This document shows positions 34,369 through 42,887 of a stretch of 64,000 bases of DNA, one piece after another (the stretch's first letter is position 1; each line of letters starts with the position of its first letter). The DNA lies in contig OY821751.1 of the NCBI GenBank assembly GCA_963682055.1, forward strand, positions 1,116,001-1,180,000, read 5' to 3'. Source of the stretch: Primula veris. Taxonomy: Eukaryota > Streptophyta > Magnoliopsida > Ericales > Primulaceae. Both the position numbers and the translations under genes were made by a program. A model generated the notes under the pieces. That model made no database searches and was not told the origin of the DNA. It worked only from the letters and a program-made list of their open reading frames with translations.

Positions 34369-34436
34369 CTCACGCAAAAGCAAATTATAAAACAAGAAGA
34401 GGTAGAAATTGATAATGAGATACACGCAATAGGGAG

Positions 34437-34444
34437 CATTTATA
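34437..34444 (-). promoter_or_regulatory. TATA box of antisense gene E
   Basis: Minus-strand TATAAATG within CTCTATAAATGCTCCC, 69 bases before the start codon. Confidence 0.55.
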
Positions 34445-34588
34445 GAGAATCAGAAGGCACAAAATACGAAGCGTTACAATGGTTCACAAGACAGGCACGA
34501 GATACGAAAAGATACAACTGATTCATCAAATACAGAAGGTAAAACACAAATGGCAAAAGGGGAAATACATAAGAAAAACCAGCCCAAT

Positions 34589-35068
34589 CTAAGGAACAAT
34601 GGGTGGAAAAACCGAACTGCCAGACCGAGAGAAGGCAATACGAGCAGAACAATTCAACCTAGCTTGATAGGAATCGTTCATGGCGACCAAATCGTCATTC
34701 TCCGAGGAGAGCCTATTGTTTTCCGTAGTAAGAACCCTGACGCGTTCCACGAGCCGAGCATTCTTTATCATTATGTTAGCAAGGCCTTGAGGAGAGTTGT
34801 CAAACTCATCTTGAGAATGGTCCCAAATTTCCTCGGCATCATACCAGGAGTTGGCCAGATGGTTTCTCTGCAGCAACAAGTGATCGAGCTGGCGACTCAG
34901 TGCCGAAATCTCGGTCCACTTCACTGTCTCTTCGGGATAAGAGCCGAACAAGCTCAAGGCCAAAGCGCCATACTCTTTCTCAAGCCTTGCCATCCGACTG
35001 CGGACCCGAGATACCTCAGTATCCAAGCCCTTCATCTGAGCATGATATCTCACCACAGGTCCAGACAT
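34589..35068 (-). CDS. Antisense small coiled-coil gene D
   Basis: A 159-residue protein beginning MSGPVVRYHAQMKGLDTEVS. Two helical regions are seen, VSRVRSRMARLEKEYGALAL and LVERVRVLTTENNRLSSEND, with a W/D-rich link (NSWYDAEEIWDHSQDEFD). The last segment has the N and L spacing of a leucine-zipper-like coil. The start shares MSGP with gene C, and both have a YR/Y-H-x-helix layout and similar leaders (TTTCCC-AGATGTCTGG), so they are probably paralogues. A TATA-like box lies 89 bases upstream. Function unknown. Confidence 0.62.
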   Translation of the reverse strand: MSGPVVRYHAQMKGLDTEVSRVRSRMARLEKEYGALALSLFGSYPEETVKWTEISALSRQLDHLLLQRNHLANSWYDAEEIWDHSQDEFDNSPQGLANIMIKNARLVERVRVLTTENNRLSSENDDLVAMNDSYQARLNCSARIAFSRSGSSVFPPIVP

Positions 35069-35156
35069 TCTGGGAAATTGTTTAGTATGGAAGAAAATAA
35101 AGGGCTAAGGAAGAGAGAAGCAGAAAGCGCCTGATAAACTACCCAAGAAAAGAGGG

Positions 35157-35164
35157 TACTTATA
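35157..35164 (-). promoter_or_regulatory. TATA-like box of antisense gene D
   Basis: Minus-strand TATAAGTA within TTCTATAAGTACCCTC, 89 bases before the start codon. It departs from the plant consensus at one base. Confidence 0.45.
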
Positions 35165-36156
35165 GAACGAAGAGTATGATATTTTATGACCTTGCTTGGG
35201 AAATTGCATATTTCCTGACATGCTGGTGGGGGGCATGTGCATTTCCTGACCTACTAGGGAGCCTGCACATATGTTTGACAGTGATGGGGACATCTATTGA
35301 CATCTGAGACTACAGTGCAGAAGAAATAAAGACGAGATATTCAAAGATCTAGATTCCAGACAAACAACAAACCACAGGTACAATATAAAAAGAAAGGCAA
35401 AAAGAAAAGGGCAAAAATACTTTTCATTAATGAAGATGGAATACATCATTGTTCATTACATCAAAAGACAATATTACATCGTGGTCAATTACATCCGAGA
35501 TAAAAACCTATTACATCCGAAAAAATCTATTACATCCAAGAAGAGCTAGTACAGAAGATCAGGCAAAGGATCAACTATGCCAGCTGACCAAGTGAACAGG
35601 AGACGCCAAAAAGAAAAAGTAAGAAGAAAGAGAAAGGAAAAGCAAGAAGAGGAAAAGAAGAAGAGTGCAAGAAACGAAGGAAAGAAGCATAAAAAGAAAA
35701 CAAAAAGGGAAGAAAGAAGCGAAGAGGAGGAACATAAAGAAGAAGGGATAAGAAAGAAGAGTCAAAAAGAAAAATGACAAAAACCCTAGATGTAACACAA
35801 AACCCTTAGGATCACAGGGCTGATTGTAACATCGTAGTGGTGCAAAAAAGAAGAAAAAGAAAAAGAGTGATGGGAGAGAAGATGAAGAAAAAGAAAGAGG
35901 AGGCACAGAAGAAAAACAAGATGAGAAGAAGATAAAGAGACGAAGGAGACCGACAAATAAGAAGGAAGTCAATGAAACAAAAAAGAAACGGAAAAAGAAA
36001 AGAATAAAAAGTACAAGAAAACAGAGTATAAAAAGAAAACACGAAAGAGGAAGAGGAAAAAATGATGGAAACGGAGAAAATACAAAAGAAGAAAAAAGAA
36101 GAGATAGGAAAAGAAGGGGAAAGAGCAGGGAAAAACAAAAAAAAGAAGGGGGAAGG
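35165..36156. other. Strand-asymmetric purine-rich spacer
   Basis: From about 35577 to 36160 the plus strand is almost entirely A and G (AAGAAGAGGAAAAGAAG-type text), so the minus strand is C/T-rich. Frames on both strands stay open only because of this bias. 35165-35576 includes three near-repeats of ATTACATC. I do not call a gene. Confidence 0.7.
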
Positions 36157-36450
36157 TTAGGGGGAAGTCGATCGGTATCGATGAGAGGGCCCGGCAGAGA
36201 CATCCCTGTCCCTCAGTGTCGGGTTCCCCCTTAGCATCTCATTCTCTTCGACTAGAGCCTGACGAGCACGTCGGCAATAATCCAGTTCGGATCTTAGCCA
36301 AGTTAATTCCCGAACCATCTCGGTATGGTGATAACGCATCACCTTCAATTCCTCCTCGGCATCCCTCAACAGCCTTTGTACATGGTTATAGGAGGCTTCA
36401 AAGGCCTCCACTTGCAAAGCTAATGCTGATTGGGTGAAAGGACCAGACAT
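36157..36450 (-). CDS. Antisense small coiled-coil gene C
   Basis: A 97-residue protein beginning MSGPFTQSALALQVEAFEAS. A single helix-forming stretch, HVQRLLRDAEEELKVMRYHH then ELTWLRSELDYCRRARQALV, covers most of the length and has heptad-type leucines. The tail, GNPTLRDRDVSAGPSHRYRS, is polar. The consensus-like TATA box CTATAAATACC lies 85 bases upstream on the minus strand. An upstream in-frame ATG (36522) would add 24 residues but falls nearer the TATA box; I prefer the MSGP start because gene D begins the same way. Function unknown. Confidence 0.62.
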   Translation of the reverse strand: MSGPFTQSALALQVEAFEASYNHVQRLLRDAEEELKVMRYHHTEMVRELTWLRSELDYCRRARQALVEENEMLRGNPTLRDRDVSAGPSHRYRSTSP

Positions 36451-36534
36451 CTTAGGGAAATTATAAGATGAGGGTCTATATATGGAGGAAAATAATATGT
36501 TGAGAAGTGTGGATGAAACCATGCTGTAAGCAGG

Positions 36535-36542
36535 TATTTATA
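36535..36542 (-). promoter_or_regulatory. TATA box of antisense gene C
   Basis: Minus-strand TATAAATA within GATCTATAAATACCTG, a perfect plant consensus, 85 bases before the start codon. Confidence 0.6.
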
Positions 36543-37084
36543 GATCAACTGTATGAGGACTGGGATTGAGAGTCGCAACCATTCGCCAATGGGTATTCAG
36601 AAGCGATGGCACTCAAAAGAGGTGACTGTTCAAGAAAAACGTTTGGATTCCCAAAAGATTCTAAAGAGCGTGAGTAATTAAAAGCCACACCTGTTCAAGA
36701 AACGCTTGGATTCTTACCAATATTTAAAGGGGGTAAGTAATAATGGCAACAAAACACGCGTCATTTTTGGGAAGGACAGCGGATCGAATAAATATCCCAG
36801 ATCTTTTGCGCAAGGCTCAAGAAAACTCTGGTGGATAGGATTTTCTATGCACAAGGCTCAAGAAATCCTATTAGTCCCTAGATGTAAAGAGTAAGAAGGT
36901 CCAATGGATAAGATCAAACGCAAGACCCAAGAAAAGCATTAATGAGGCCACAAGCGTGCGCAGTCAAAATAAATCGCATTGGGAAAGTAATTCAGATATA
37001 AACAAGAAAAAGAAATCTTTATTGATTGGTTGATACTTCGTTACAGAAGAAGCACAAAGAGGAAATACAATGAAAACAATAAAA
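36543..37084. other. Spacer between antisense genes C and B
   Basis: Contains two copies of a CTGTTCAAGAAA-ACG-TTGGATTC phrase (about 36627 and 36693) and three of CAAGGCTCAAGAAA or CAAGACCCAAGAAA (36811, 36852, 36921). These could be promoter repeats of gene C. No gene seen. Confidence 0.45.
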
Positions 37085-37423
37085 TCATTTCATAGAAGGG
37101 CCCGCTTCATCATTCGGCTTCCTTTTCGACCGAGCATACACTTCCTTAAGGGCCAACTTGTAAGCCCTCTTGGAAGCGAGCTGCCTATCTCTGGAGGCCT
37201 CGAGCTCTTTGATCCGGGCACGAGCACGGATACTGTCAAGCAAAGACCTCTGGTGCTCCTTCTCTAGGGCATCCAATCGCTCGTCTAGTTCGGCGGCCCG
37301 ACGAGCTTCCACTGACAGCCGGGCAACCCTCTTCTCGAGATAACGCACCTTCTGAACTTCCTCTTCCAGACGGGAAACGTATTCAGGAAGGTTGTCACCA
37401 TACTTTTCAAGAGGAGAAGCCAT
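37085..37423 (-). CDS. Antisense small coiled-coil gene B
   Basis: A 112-residue protein beginning MASPLEKYGDNLPEYVSRLE. Nearly all of it is predicted coiled coil (VQKVRYLEKRVARLSVEAR, AAELDERLDALEKEHQRSL). The C-terminal part KRAYKLALKEVYARSK is almost the same as KRAYKLAFKELHARSK of gene A, and both start MAS and have Y(V/I)S(R/Y)LE near residue 15, so A and B are duplicates. A strong minus-strand TATA box (TTATAAAAGGGG) is 50 bases upstream. The start chosen is the first ATG after that box that matches gene A in layout. Function unknown. Confidence 0.65.
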   Translation of the reverse strand: MASPLEKYGDNLPEYVSRLEEEVQKVRYLEKRVARLSVEARRAAELDERLDALEKEHQRSLLDSIRARARIKELEASRDRQLASKRAYKLALKEVYARSKRKPNDEAGPSMK

Positions 37424-37472
37424 TTGCTCGTTAATAAAGAATGAACTGCATAAAAGATACTGGGACAGTCCC

Positions 37473-37480
37473 CTTTTATA
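37473..37480 (-). promoter_or_regulatory. TATA box of antisense gene B
   Basis: Minus-strand TATAAAAG within TTCTTATAAAAGGGGAC, 50 bases before the start codon. Confidence 0.6.
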
Positions 37481-37726
37481 AGAAGAAACAAGGAGTAGAT
37501 CAAAGGTCATCTCGAATAAATACAGCCTCTTGAACTTCCCAAGAGCATTAAAGGCAAATTAACCACAGTTCCAAATCCAATTAAAGTCATCCAAAAAGAC
37601 ATCAAGAAGATAAACAGACAAGAACAAGGAAAAGGAAATATTTTATTAATTCCAAAAACTTCGATTACAACTGAGGAGAAGACTCCCCATCCAAGAGAAA
37701 TTACGACAGAAATTACAAAAGACTAA

Positions 37727-38047
37727 TTATTTCGAGGAAGAGCCTTCTTCATCGTCATCCGAACTCGGTTTGGACCGAGCGTGCAACTCCTTGAAGGCAA
37801 GCTTATAGGCCCTTTTAGCCGCCTTCTGCTTAGCCAGATTAGCCTCGAGCTTCTTTATGTGCTCATAGGCCCAATCCCGATCGGCCATCGTCACATGATG
37901 ATCAGAATCCATGTCAGACAACCTTTTCTTGTAGTTTGAAACCTTGGCCACGAGTTTCTTATTCGCGGTACGAGATTTCTTGATTTCCGTTTCTAAATAT
38001 GAAATATAATTAAAGGAGCTCTCACCAGTAGAACCAGAAGAAGCCAT
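37727..38047 (-). CDS. Antisense small coiled-coil gene A
   Basis: A 106-residue protein beginning MASSGSTGESSFNYISYLET. It is lysine-rich and helical (KKSRTANKKLVAKVSNYKKR, HIKKLEANLAKQKAAKRAY) and ends with an acidic, serine-rich tail (SSDDDEEGSSSK). It is a clear paralogue of gene B through KRAYKLA-KE--ARSK. The TATA box TATAAAG lies 54 bases upstream on the minus strand. It is the antisense gene nearest to the 3' LTR, about 240 bases away, so its promoter sits next to the LTR. Function unknown. Confidence 0.65.
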   Translation of the reverse strand: MASSGSTGESSFNYISYLETEIKKSRTANKKLVAKVSNYKKRLSDMDSDHHVTMADRDWAYEHIKKLEANLAKQKAAKRAYKLAFKELHARSKPSSDDDEEGSSSK

Positions 38048-38100
38048 TATGTCAAGGGCAAATTAGTAGTAAAATGCCTAATTATGGAGGGAGCACACCC

Positions 38101-38107
38101 CTTTATA
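38101..38107 (-). promoter_or_regulatory. TATA box of antisense gene A
   Basis: Minus-strand TATAAAG within CTCCTATAAAGGGGTG, 54 bases before the start codon. Confidence 0.6.
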
Positions 38108-38290
38108 GGAGTTTTCCTCGAAAAAAGATACTAGGATAGGAAACATTAAATGTGCCCCCCTGGGAACCGTCACGAGTCTATTGCGTTTCTCGATGAAGCA
38201 TTGGGAAAAATAAGACCGAAGTAACGTTCTCGACAAACCGAACATGACTCCCCCGACATGGAAACCACGCCGAGGAAGTCAGGGAGCACT

Positions 38291-38855
38291 TGATAGAACA
38301 TAAAAATCAGACCCGAATATTTTTCGGGTCATAATCAACTCACTTTATAAATGGGTATCCAACGCTTAATGGGTCATCTCATATTGGTTATAGGAATTGA
38401 GGTGCTACTACCCAAAGCCCAAGCCCAATCAAATGGGGACCCTTGTCTGAGAAATCCCTGGGATGAAGACATTTGCCACTATCCTAGAAGGCGCAGTTGC
38501 CTATAAATAGCCCACTACCCCTCCTAGAAAAGGACCAGAAAATCTATCCAAAAAATATAGAGAGAAGTTAAGAAAAGAGAGAAACTAACCAAAGCATATC
38601 ACATCGAGAAACAAACCGAGAAAAGACAGCCGAGCACCGAATAAAAGAGGAGAAAGATCAAGACGAGAGATTAAATAGTTATATCGAGTATAATTGTAAA
38701 ATCGGAATACGAATCCGAACAAGTGTAGTAGTCCGAACAAGGATAATAATCCGAGCAATAATAAAGATCAGGAAGTATCATTTATTCACGTCGATTTGTC
38801 ATTTTTATCTTCGTTGAAAAGCCTAACGCGACCGACCAAAGTTATGGCTTTATCA
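38291..38855 (+). repeat. 3' LTR of the gypsy element
   Basis: Starts TGATAGAACAT and ends CTTTATCA, the same length as the 5' copy. A purine-rich stretch, GAGGAAGTCAGGGAGC, lies just before it and may be the polypurine tract. It is followed by the target duplication AAAAG. Confidence 0.95.
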
Positions 38856-38860
38856 AAAAG

Positions 38861-39468
38861 TAAGACTATAGCTTGAGAAAAACAACTTATATTTCATTAA
38901 AAATCAAATAACTAAATAACTTAACAATAGCTTGAACATAAGATACACATTTTATAAATAAAAAGGCAATTGTGGTCATTCACTTAAACCCGCTGACATT
39001 TGTATTAGTAGTAAATATGTAGTTAATTTCACAAACATATTAATTAAACTCAGTTTTGTATTAAGTTTCTTGTACAAAAATAATAATAATCTATTCTTGT
39101 TTTATTCTCATAATTCACCGTAAAAAAGAAGAACTAAAATACACAGTTATTCAATGACAAAAAGAAGTTTTACATTTGTTTGGCAGTTGTGTTATTACTT
39201 TTGAAAAAAATTATCTCTACAATTGTCGGGTTGCTCGCAATCGAGAAAAATAACAAGGTGTTTTTTAAATGCATTGATCCTCATTATCTTTCGAAGTATT
39301 AAACTAAATTGTACGTCTTTATACAATATGTGTATTTTTTTATACTAATTTTTGCATGTTTTTCTACTCTTAAGCTAGGTTGCACGGATACGGATACGTG
39401 GATACCAATTTTTTTGAAAATTTATGATACGATACGGTTAGTATACGACAATTATAATAAAAATTATT

Positions 39469-39499
<31 letters not shown>

Positions 39500-40447
39500 C
39501 TACAAATTAATTTTTAATTATCAAAAATTATCTGAAAATAAAATTCACCAAAAGTTGTTGTATAATATGTAACTACTTATGTATATTAGTAGTTTCTTAT
39601 AAATAAGAAAAATATACTCATTTATACTAATATAGCATGTATGACACATTACTTTGATAGGCTTATAACACTTTGTCTTAAATTTGTAAATAAGTATAAA
39701 TTTTCAACCCTATACTTCATCTTGAAACCTATCGGTGAAGCATTATTGAAGAATTGGATAGATCAAACTTTTGAAAAGTAAAGGATATGTCATTTGGTGT
39801 ATCCGATACGGGTATCGGATTGGCCAAACATTTGGTCCTCGACAATGTTTGGTCCTACAAACATGTGTTTTGGTCCTAGAAATACACACACTCTCTCTCT
39901 CTCTCTCTCACGCACTCTACAAACATGTGTTTTCGTCCTCGACAATTTTAAACGGGTTATAGTTTTGGGAAGTTTAATGTTATCACAGTCGACTATACGT
40001 AATACACTCGTTCACATGACTTTACTTTGCTTTTCCTAGGACTTTGCGAAGCGGTGCAGACTTGGCAAATCTTTAAGAGGTTTGCATAACAAGCCATAGG
40101 CTTTTCGTAGCCATGCAACCCATACCAACCTTTCCCTTACCAATCCCTACTAGACAAGGTTAGATGGTGATTAAGCGTGATTATCAACCTAGCTATTTGC
40201 GCCTTTGAGAATAATAGCGGTGGATATTAGTTGGATCATAGATGTGAACTAGAGAATGTCTGCTTTTGAGGGGGATTTGAGTATCCGACTTACTTTTTTA
40301 TCACCCGCGAATCCTACCTAAGAAAATCTACTTGCTGGCTTGGCAATACACAAGAACCAATCACATTTGTAGTATTATTGATTTTCAATCAATAGTAATT
40401 GCTTGATTTGTTCATGAATGTTAAAAAGCTATCGGATGGGTTTTTTG
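38861..40447. other. Intergenic DNA with microsatellites
   Basis: No gene is supportable. 39460-39500 is an ATT then AT run, and 39889-39909 a CT run. Between 39376 and 39830 the words GGATACGGATACG, GATACGATACGG and CGATACGGGTATCGG suggest a decayed dispersed repeat, class unknown. Confidence 0.45.
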
Positions 40448-40911
40448 CAAGGTTTCAAAAGTCGGACTATAAACGAGAGGTAGGGTCTGAGGGCCTAGGT
40501 GAAAAGGCGGAGACAAATCGGGGACTAGGCGAAAAAAACATATTCTAACATTTTTAGGGGAGGTTTGGATTTTCATATAATATATATGTTATAAATTTTA
40601 TTAACAAACTAAATTAAACATTTATACATCATTAATTTATAAATATAATATAAATAATTCAACAAAAGAATGTAAATAGTAAATGTAGAGTCAAACATAA
40701 ATCAAAATAAATATAAAGATGTATTGCAAAACAAATTTTAAGTTCAAATCTTGATTTATTATCAATATTTAAAAAATAAATTTAACAATTCCGACCGGAT
40801 TGGCTTGGTTGACCCGAGTTTGACCATATCAAATCACCTGTATTAATTGGAACGGTAGACTGGGGCCTAAGCGAGGATTAAGCGGAGCATGGCGAAGACT
40901 TTTGAAACAGA
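40448..40911. mobile_element. hAT-like non-autonomous element
   Basis: The left end CAAGGTTTCAAAAGTC and the right end GACTTTTGAAACAGA are inverted copies of TTTCAAAAGTC. The flanks GGTTTTTTG (40439-40447) and GGTTTTTTTG (40912-40921) look like an 8-9 base target duplication with one extra T. The interior has C-TAGGCGAAAA and CCTAAGCGAGG near its ends. No protein is encoded. Confidence 0.6.
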
Positions 40912-41232
40912 GGTTTTTTTGTGTGAGACTCGTGTACGAGCATTTGTGCAATTATGCTTTAAAATGAATGAAGTACTAATAAGTAGCGGTATTCATTGTT
41001 CCGTTCGATTTTGATGAATATAATAATTAGAACCGAACTAAATTAAATCATTCATTGTCGGTTTGGTTCGGTAAGGTTTGGCTTTTAACATTTAACAAGA
41101 AAAAAAACTCACAGCTCCAGTGCCAAACAAGCACGAGCAAAAACTAACTCAAACTGAAATTATTGAAAGAAAACACGTAACAACGAATAACATATATATA
41201 TATAAATAAAACACTTTGTTTTATCGAAATCT

Positions 41233-41922
41233 TCAATTGTTCATGCCAGTTGCATTTTTAACTGCATCAGTTGCTCCTTGGGCTTTTTCCTGCACTGTAT
41301 GTCCTGCCTGCAAAGTAATAATAGAAATAAAATATATATATTCTTGAAAATATAATGTAACAGCTAAATAATTATCATGGATTAATAAATATAGTATATA
41401 TTACCAATGAAATTACAAAAGTCTAAACTGTCAATTAATGAAAAAATGGCCATATTTGAAATGAAATAAATAGAAATTCTATAGAATTGAGATTATTGGG
41501 TAAGAAAAAATAAACACCTGCTGAACAGATTCCTTTGCAGATTGGGCAGCATTGCTAGCCTTATCCATCATCTGGTTGCCCTTCTTCTGTAATATATATA
41601 TATATACTAGTAATCTTCCTCCACGCGTTGCGTGTGTGACGCGCAATGCAATTAAAATATAAAAAATAAGTATAGTTATGATACAAATACGTGGATAATA
41701 AAAAAAAAAAAAATAGTATAAAACTTAAAAGACTTAAAAGAATTTTTTGTTGTTAAAGAGGGACACATAGTGTTATTAGTTGTTATTTTTTATTTTATTT
41801 TTTTATTTTTTTATGTGAGCATGGTATTATTATAATTAATAAAAAAGTATAGGGGTATTTTTAGAAAAAATTGGCTAAATTGGGCAGCCTCATTTGGCTT
41901 GAGTTGACTTATTATAATAGAA

Positions 41923-41966
<44 letters not shown>

Positions 41967-42757
41967 TAGTAAAAGTTACACACGCGTTGCGTGTGAGACG
42001 CGTAATGACATAAATCTCGTAATATATTTTATTTTTAACATAATATTCAGATTTGACATAATTTATTATAGTTACGGAGGTTAAAACGAATTGCTAATTA
42101 ATTTAGGATACATCCGTAATTAGTAAAATATATTGAGGACAAATAGTTAATTAATTAGATTATGTATATTGGTAATTATTAAAATAGAGTGAGGGTATAT
42201 TTGAAAAAATTTGACAAAATTGGGCAGCCTCAATTTTTCTTGGGTTTGTTTATATTAATAGTATGATATAATACGATATATTTTAACAAATTTTGGAGAA
42301 AAATTTGAATATCATTAGATGATTTAGTATGTTGGCCTTTTAACTCTTATGTTGCATTATTGAACTAAAGCTAGGATAATTTTGAGCTAAACTACCGATC
42401 ATTATAAAAAAATAATTAGCAACTCATCAACCGATGAGATATACTAAAAATAAATACTAGTAAATGATAACAACGGTTTAGCAACGTTTTATATGATATT
42501 ATTATATGAGTTGTTGCTGAAATTAAGCAACTGTATAGCAATAAAAATTGTTTTAATATATGTTGCTAAATTTTTAACAACAACATTGTTGCTATCTTAA
42601 TTATATATTTCTTGTAGTGCTAGTTCAATGATTATCTGAATATAAAGATTACATTTCTTGTAATTTTCTTTTAGAAACATAAGGAAACGAATTTATATAC
42701 TTGGACTTGGCCTTTAGCCTGACCAGCTTGGTAAGTCGCATTTTGGGAATTGTCCAT
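41233..42757 (-). CDS. KIN/LEA-like small stress protein, copy 1 (3 exons)
   Basis: Minus-strand exons 42757-42701, 41586-41518 and 41307-41233 are all phase 0 with GT-AG borders and give a 66-residue hydrophilic protein. It begins MDNSQNATYQAGQAKGQVQ, continues KKGNQMMDKASNAAQSAKES and ends AGHTVQEKAQGATDAVKNAT plus GMNN. Length, composition and the repeated A-K-x-S/A-Q pattern match plant KIN1/KIN2-type cold- and ABA-responsive proteins related to LEA proteins, which are thought to protect cell contents during water loss. A minus-strand TATA box lies at 42887-42880. Intron 1 holds two Helitrons and a MITE; a truncated paralogue is at 50145 and an intact one at 61792. Confidence 0.85.
41607..41925 (-). 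mobile_element. Non-autonomous Helitron A in KIN copy 1 intron 1
   Basis: On the minus strand it starts TCATTCTATTATAATAAG after an A, and ends with a hairpin region GCGCGTCACACACGCAACGC, then GGAAGATTACTAG before a T. TC start, CTRR end with a nearby hairpin and A/T insertion site are Helitron rules. 319 bases, non-coding. Neighbour B is of the same family (both have GGCAGCCTCA-type text). Confidence 0.8.
41926..41965. repeat. AT microsatellite between two Helitrons
   Basis: About 20 AT units. Helitrons A and B abut it on both sides, which fits their preference for AT targets. Confidence 0.85.
41966..42266 (-). mobile_element. Non-autonomous Helitron B in KIN copy 1 intron 1
   Basis: On the minus strand it begins TCATACTATTAATATAAA after an A and ends ACGCGTCTCACACGCAACGC, then GTGTGTAACTTTTACTAG before a T. 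The end contains the palindromic CACGCGTTGCGTG stem just before CTAG. 301 bases, non-coding; 18530-18834 is an older copy. Confidence 0.85.
42464..42620. repeat. GTTGCTA MITE-like repeat in KIN copy 1 intron 1, shortened
   Basis: Inverted words CGGTTTAGCAACG and GTTGCTAAATTTTT surround a core; the right end TTCTTGTAGTGC is a CACTA-type end. The copy in the paralogue (49860-50063) is longer in the middle, so this one has lost about 45 bases. Confidence 0.55.
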
Positions 42758-42879
42758 TTTCTGAACTTGTCTTTGTGTATATATGAAAAAAACTGGCTTA
42801 TATTTGTGTAAATATTGTAAATAATTTAATTGAAGATGAGAAACTGTGATCTGATTTAAAAGTGTAACACAATGAGCCC

Positions 42880-42887
42880 TTTTTATA
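42880..42887 (-). promoter_or_regulatory. TATA box of KIN copy 1
   Basis: Minus-strand TATAAAAA within ACTATAAAAAGGGCTC, about 120 bases before the start codon. The same sequence is kept in front of the other two copies. Confidence 0.65.

Larger units (their letters stand above)
26035..38855 (+). mobile_element. Young Ty3/gypsy (Tat-type) LTR element with antisense gene cassette
   Basis: Two 565-base LTRs (26035-26599 and 38291-38855) enclose 11.7 kb and are flanked by the 5-base target duplication AAAAG (26030-26034 and 38856-38860). A primer site matching tRNA-Asp follows the 5' LTR. The sense strand has only a gag N-terminus and the integrase core; protease, reverse transcriptase and RNase H are absent. 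Beyond integrase are an 86-base tandem repeat (28311-29443) and at least eight minus-strand coiled-coil reading frames. The integrase carries Tat-lineage features (ATDYFTKWVEAKPL, WSCRTTPKTGTKETPFSLAYG). By eye the LTRs differ at two sites, so insertion was recent, and movement must have depended on enzymes from a related element. Confidence 0.93.

Noticed and set aside
35571..36203. A 210-codon minus-strand open frame that looks like a multi-pass hydrophobic protein
   Set aside because: It is the C/T-rich side of a purine tract; residues are almost only F, L, S, P. The neighbouring gene C already has its own start, stop and promoter.
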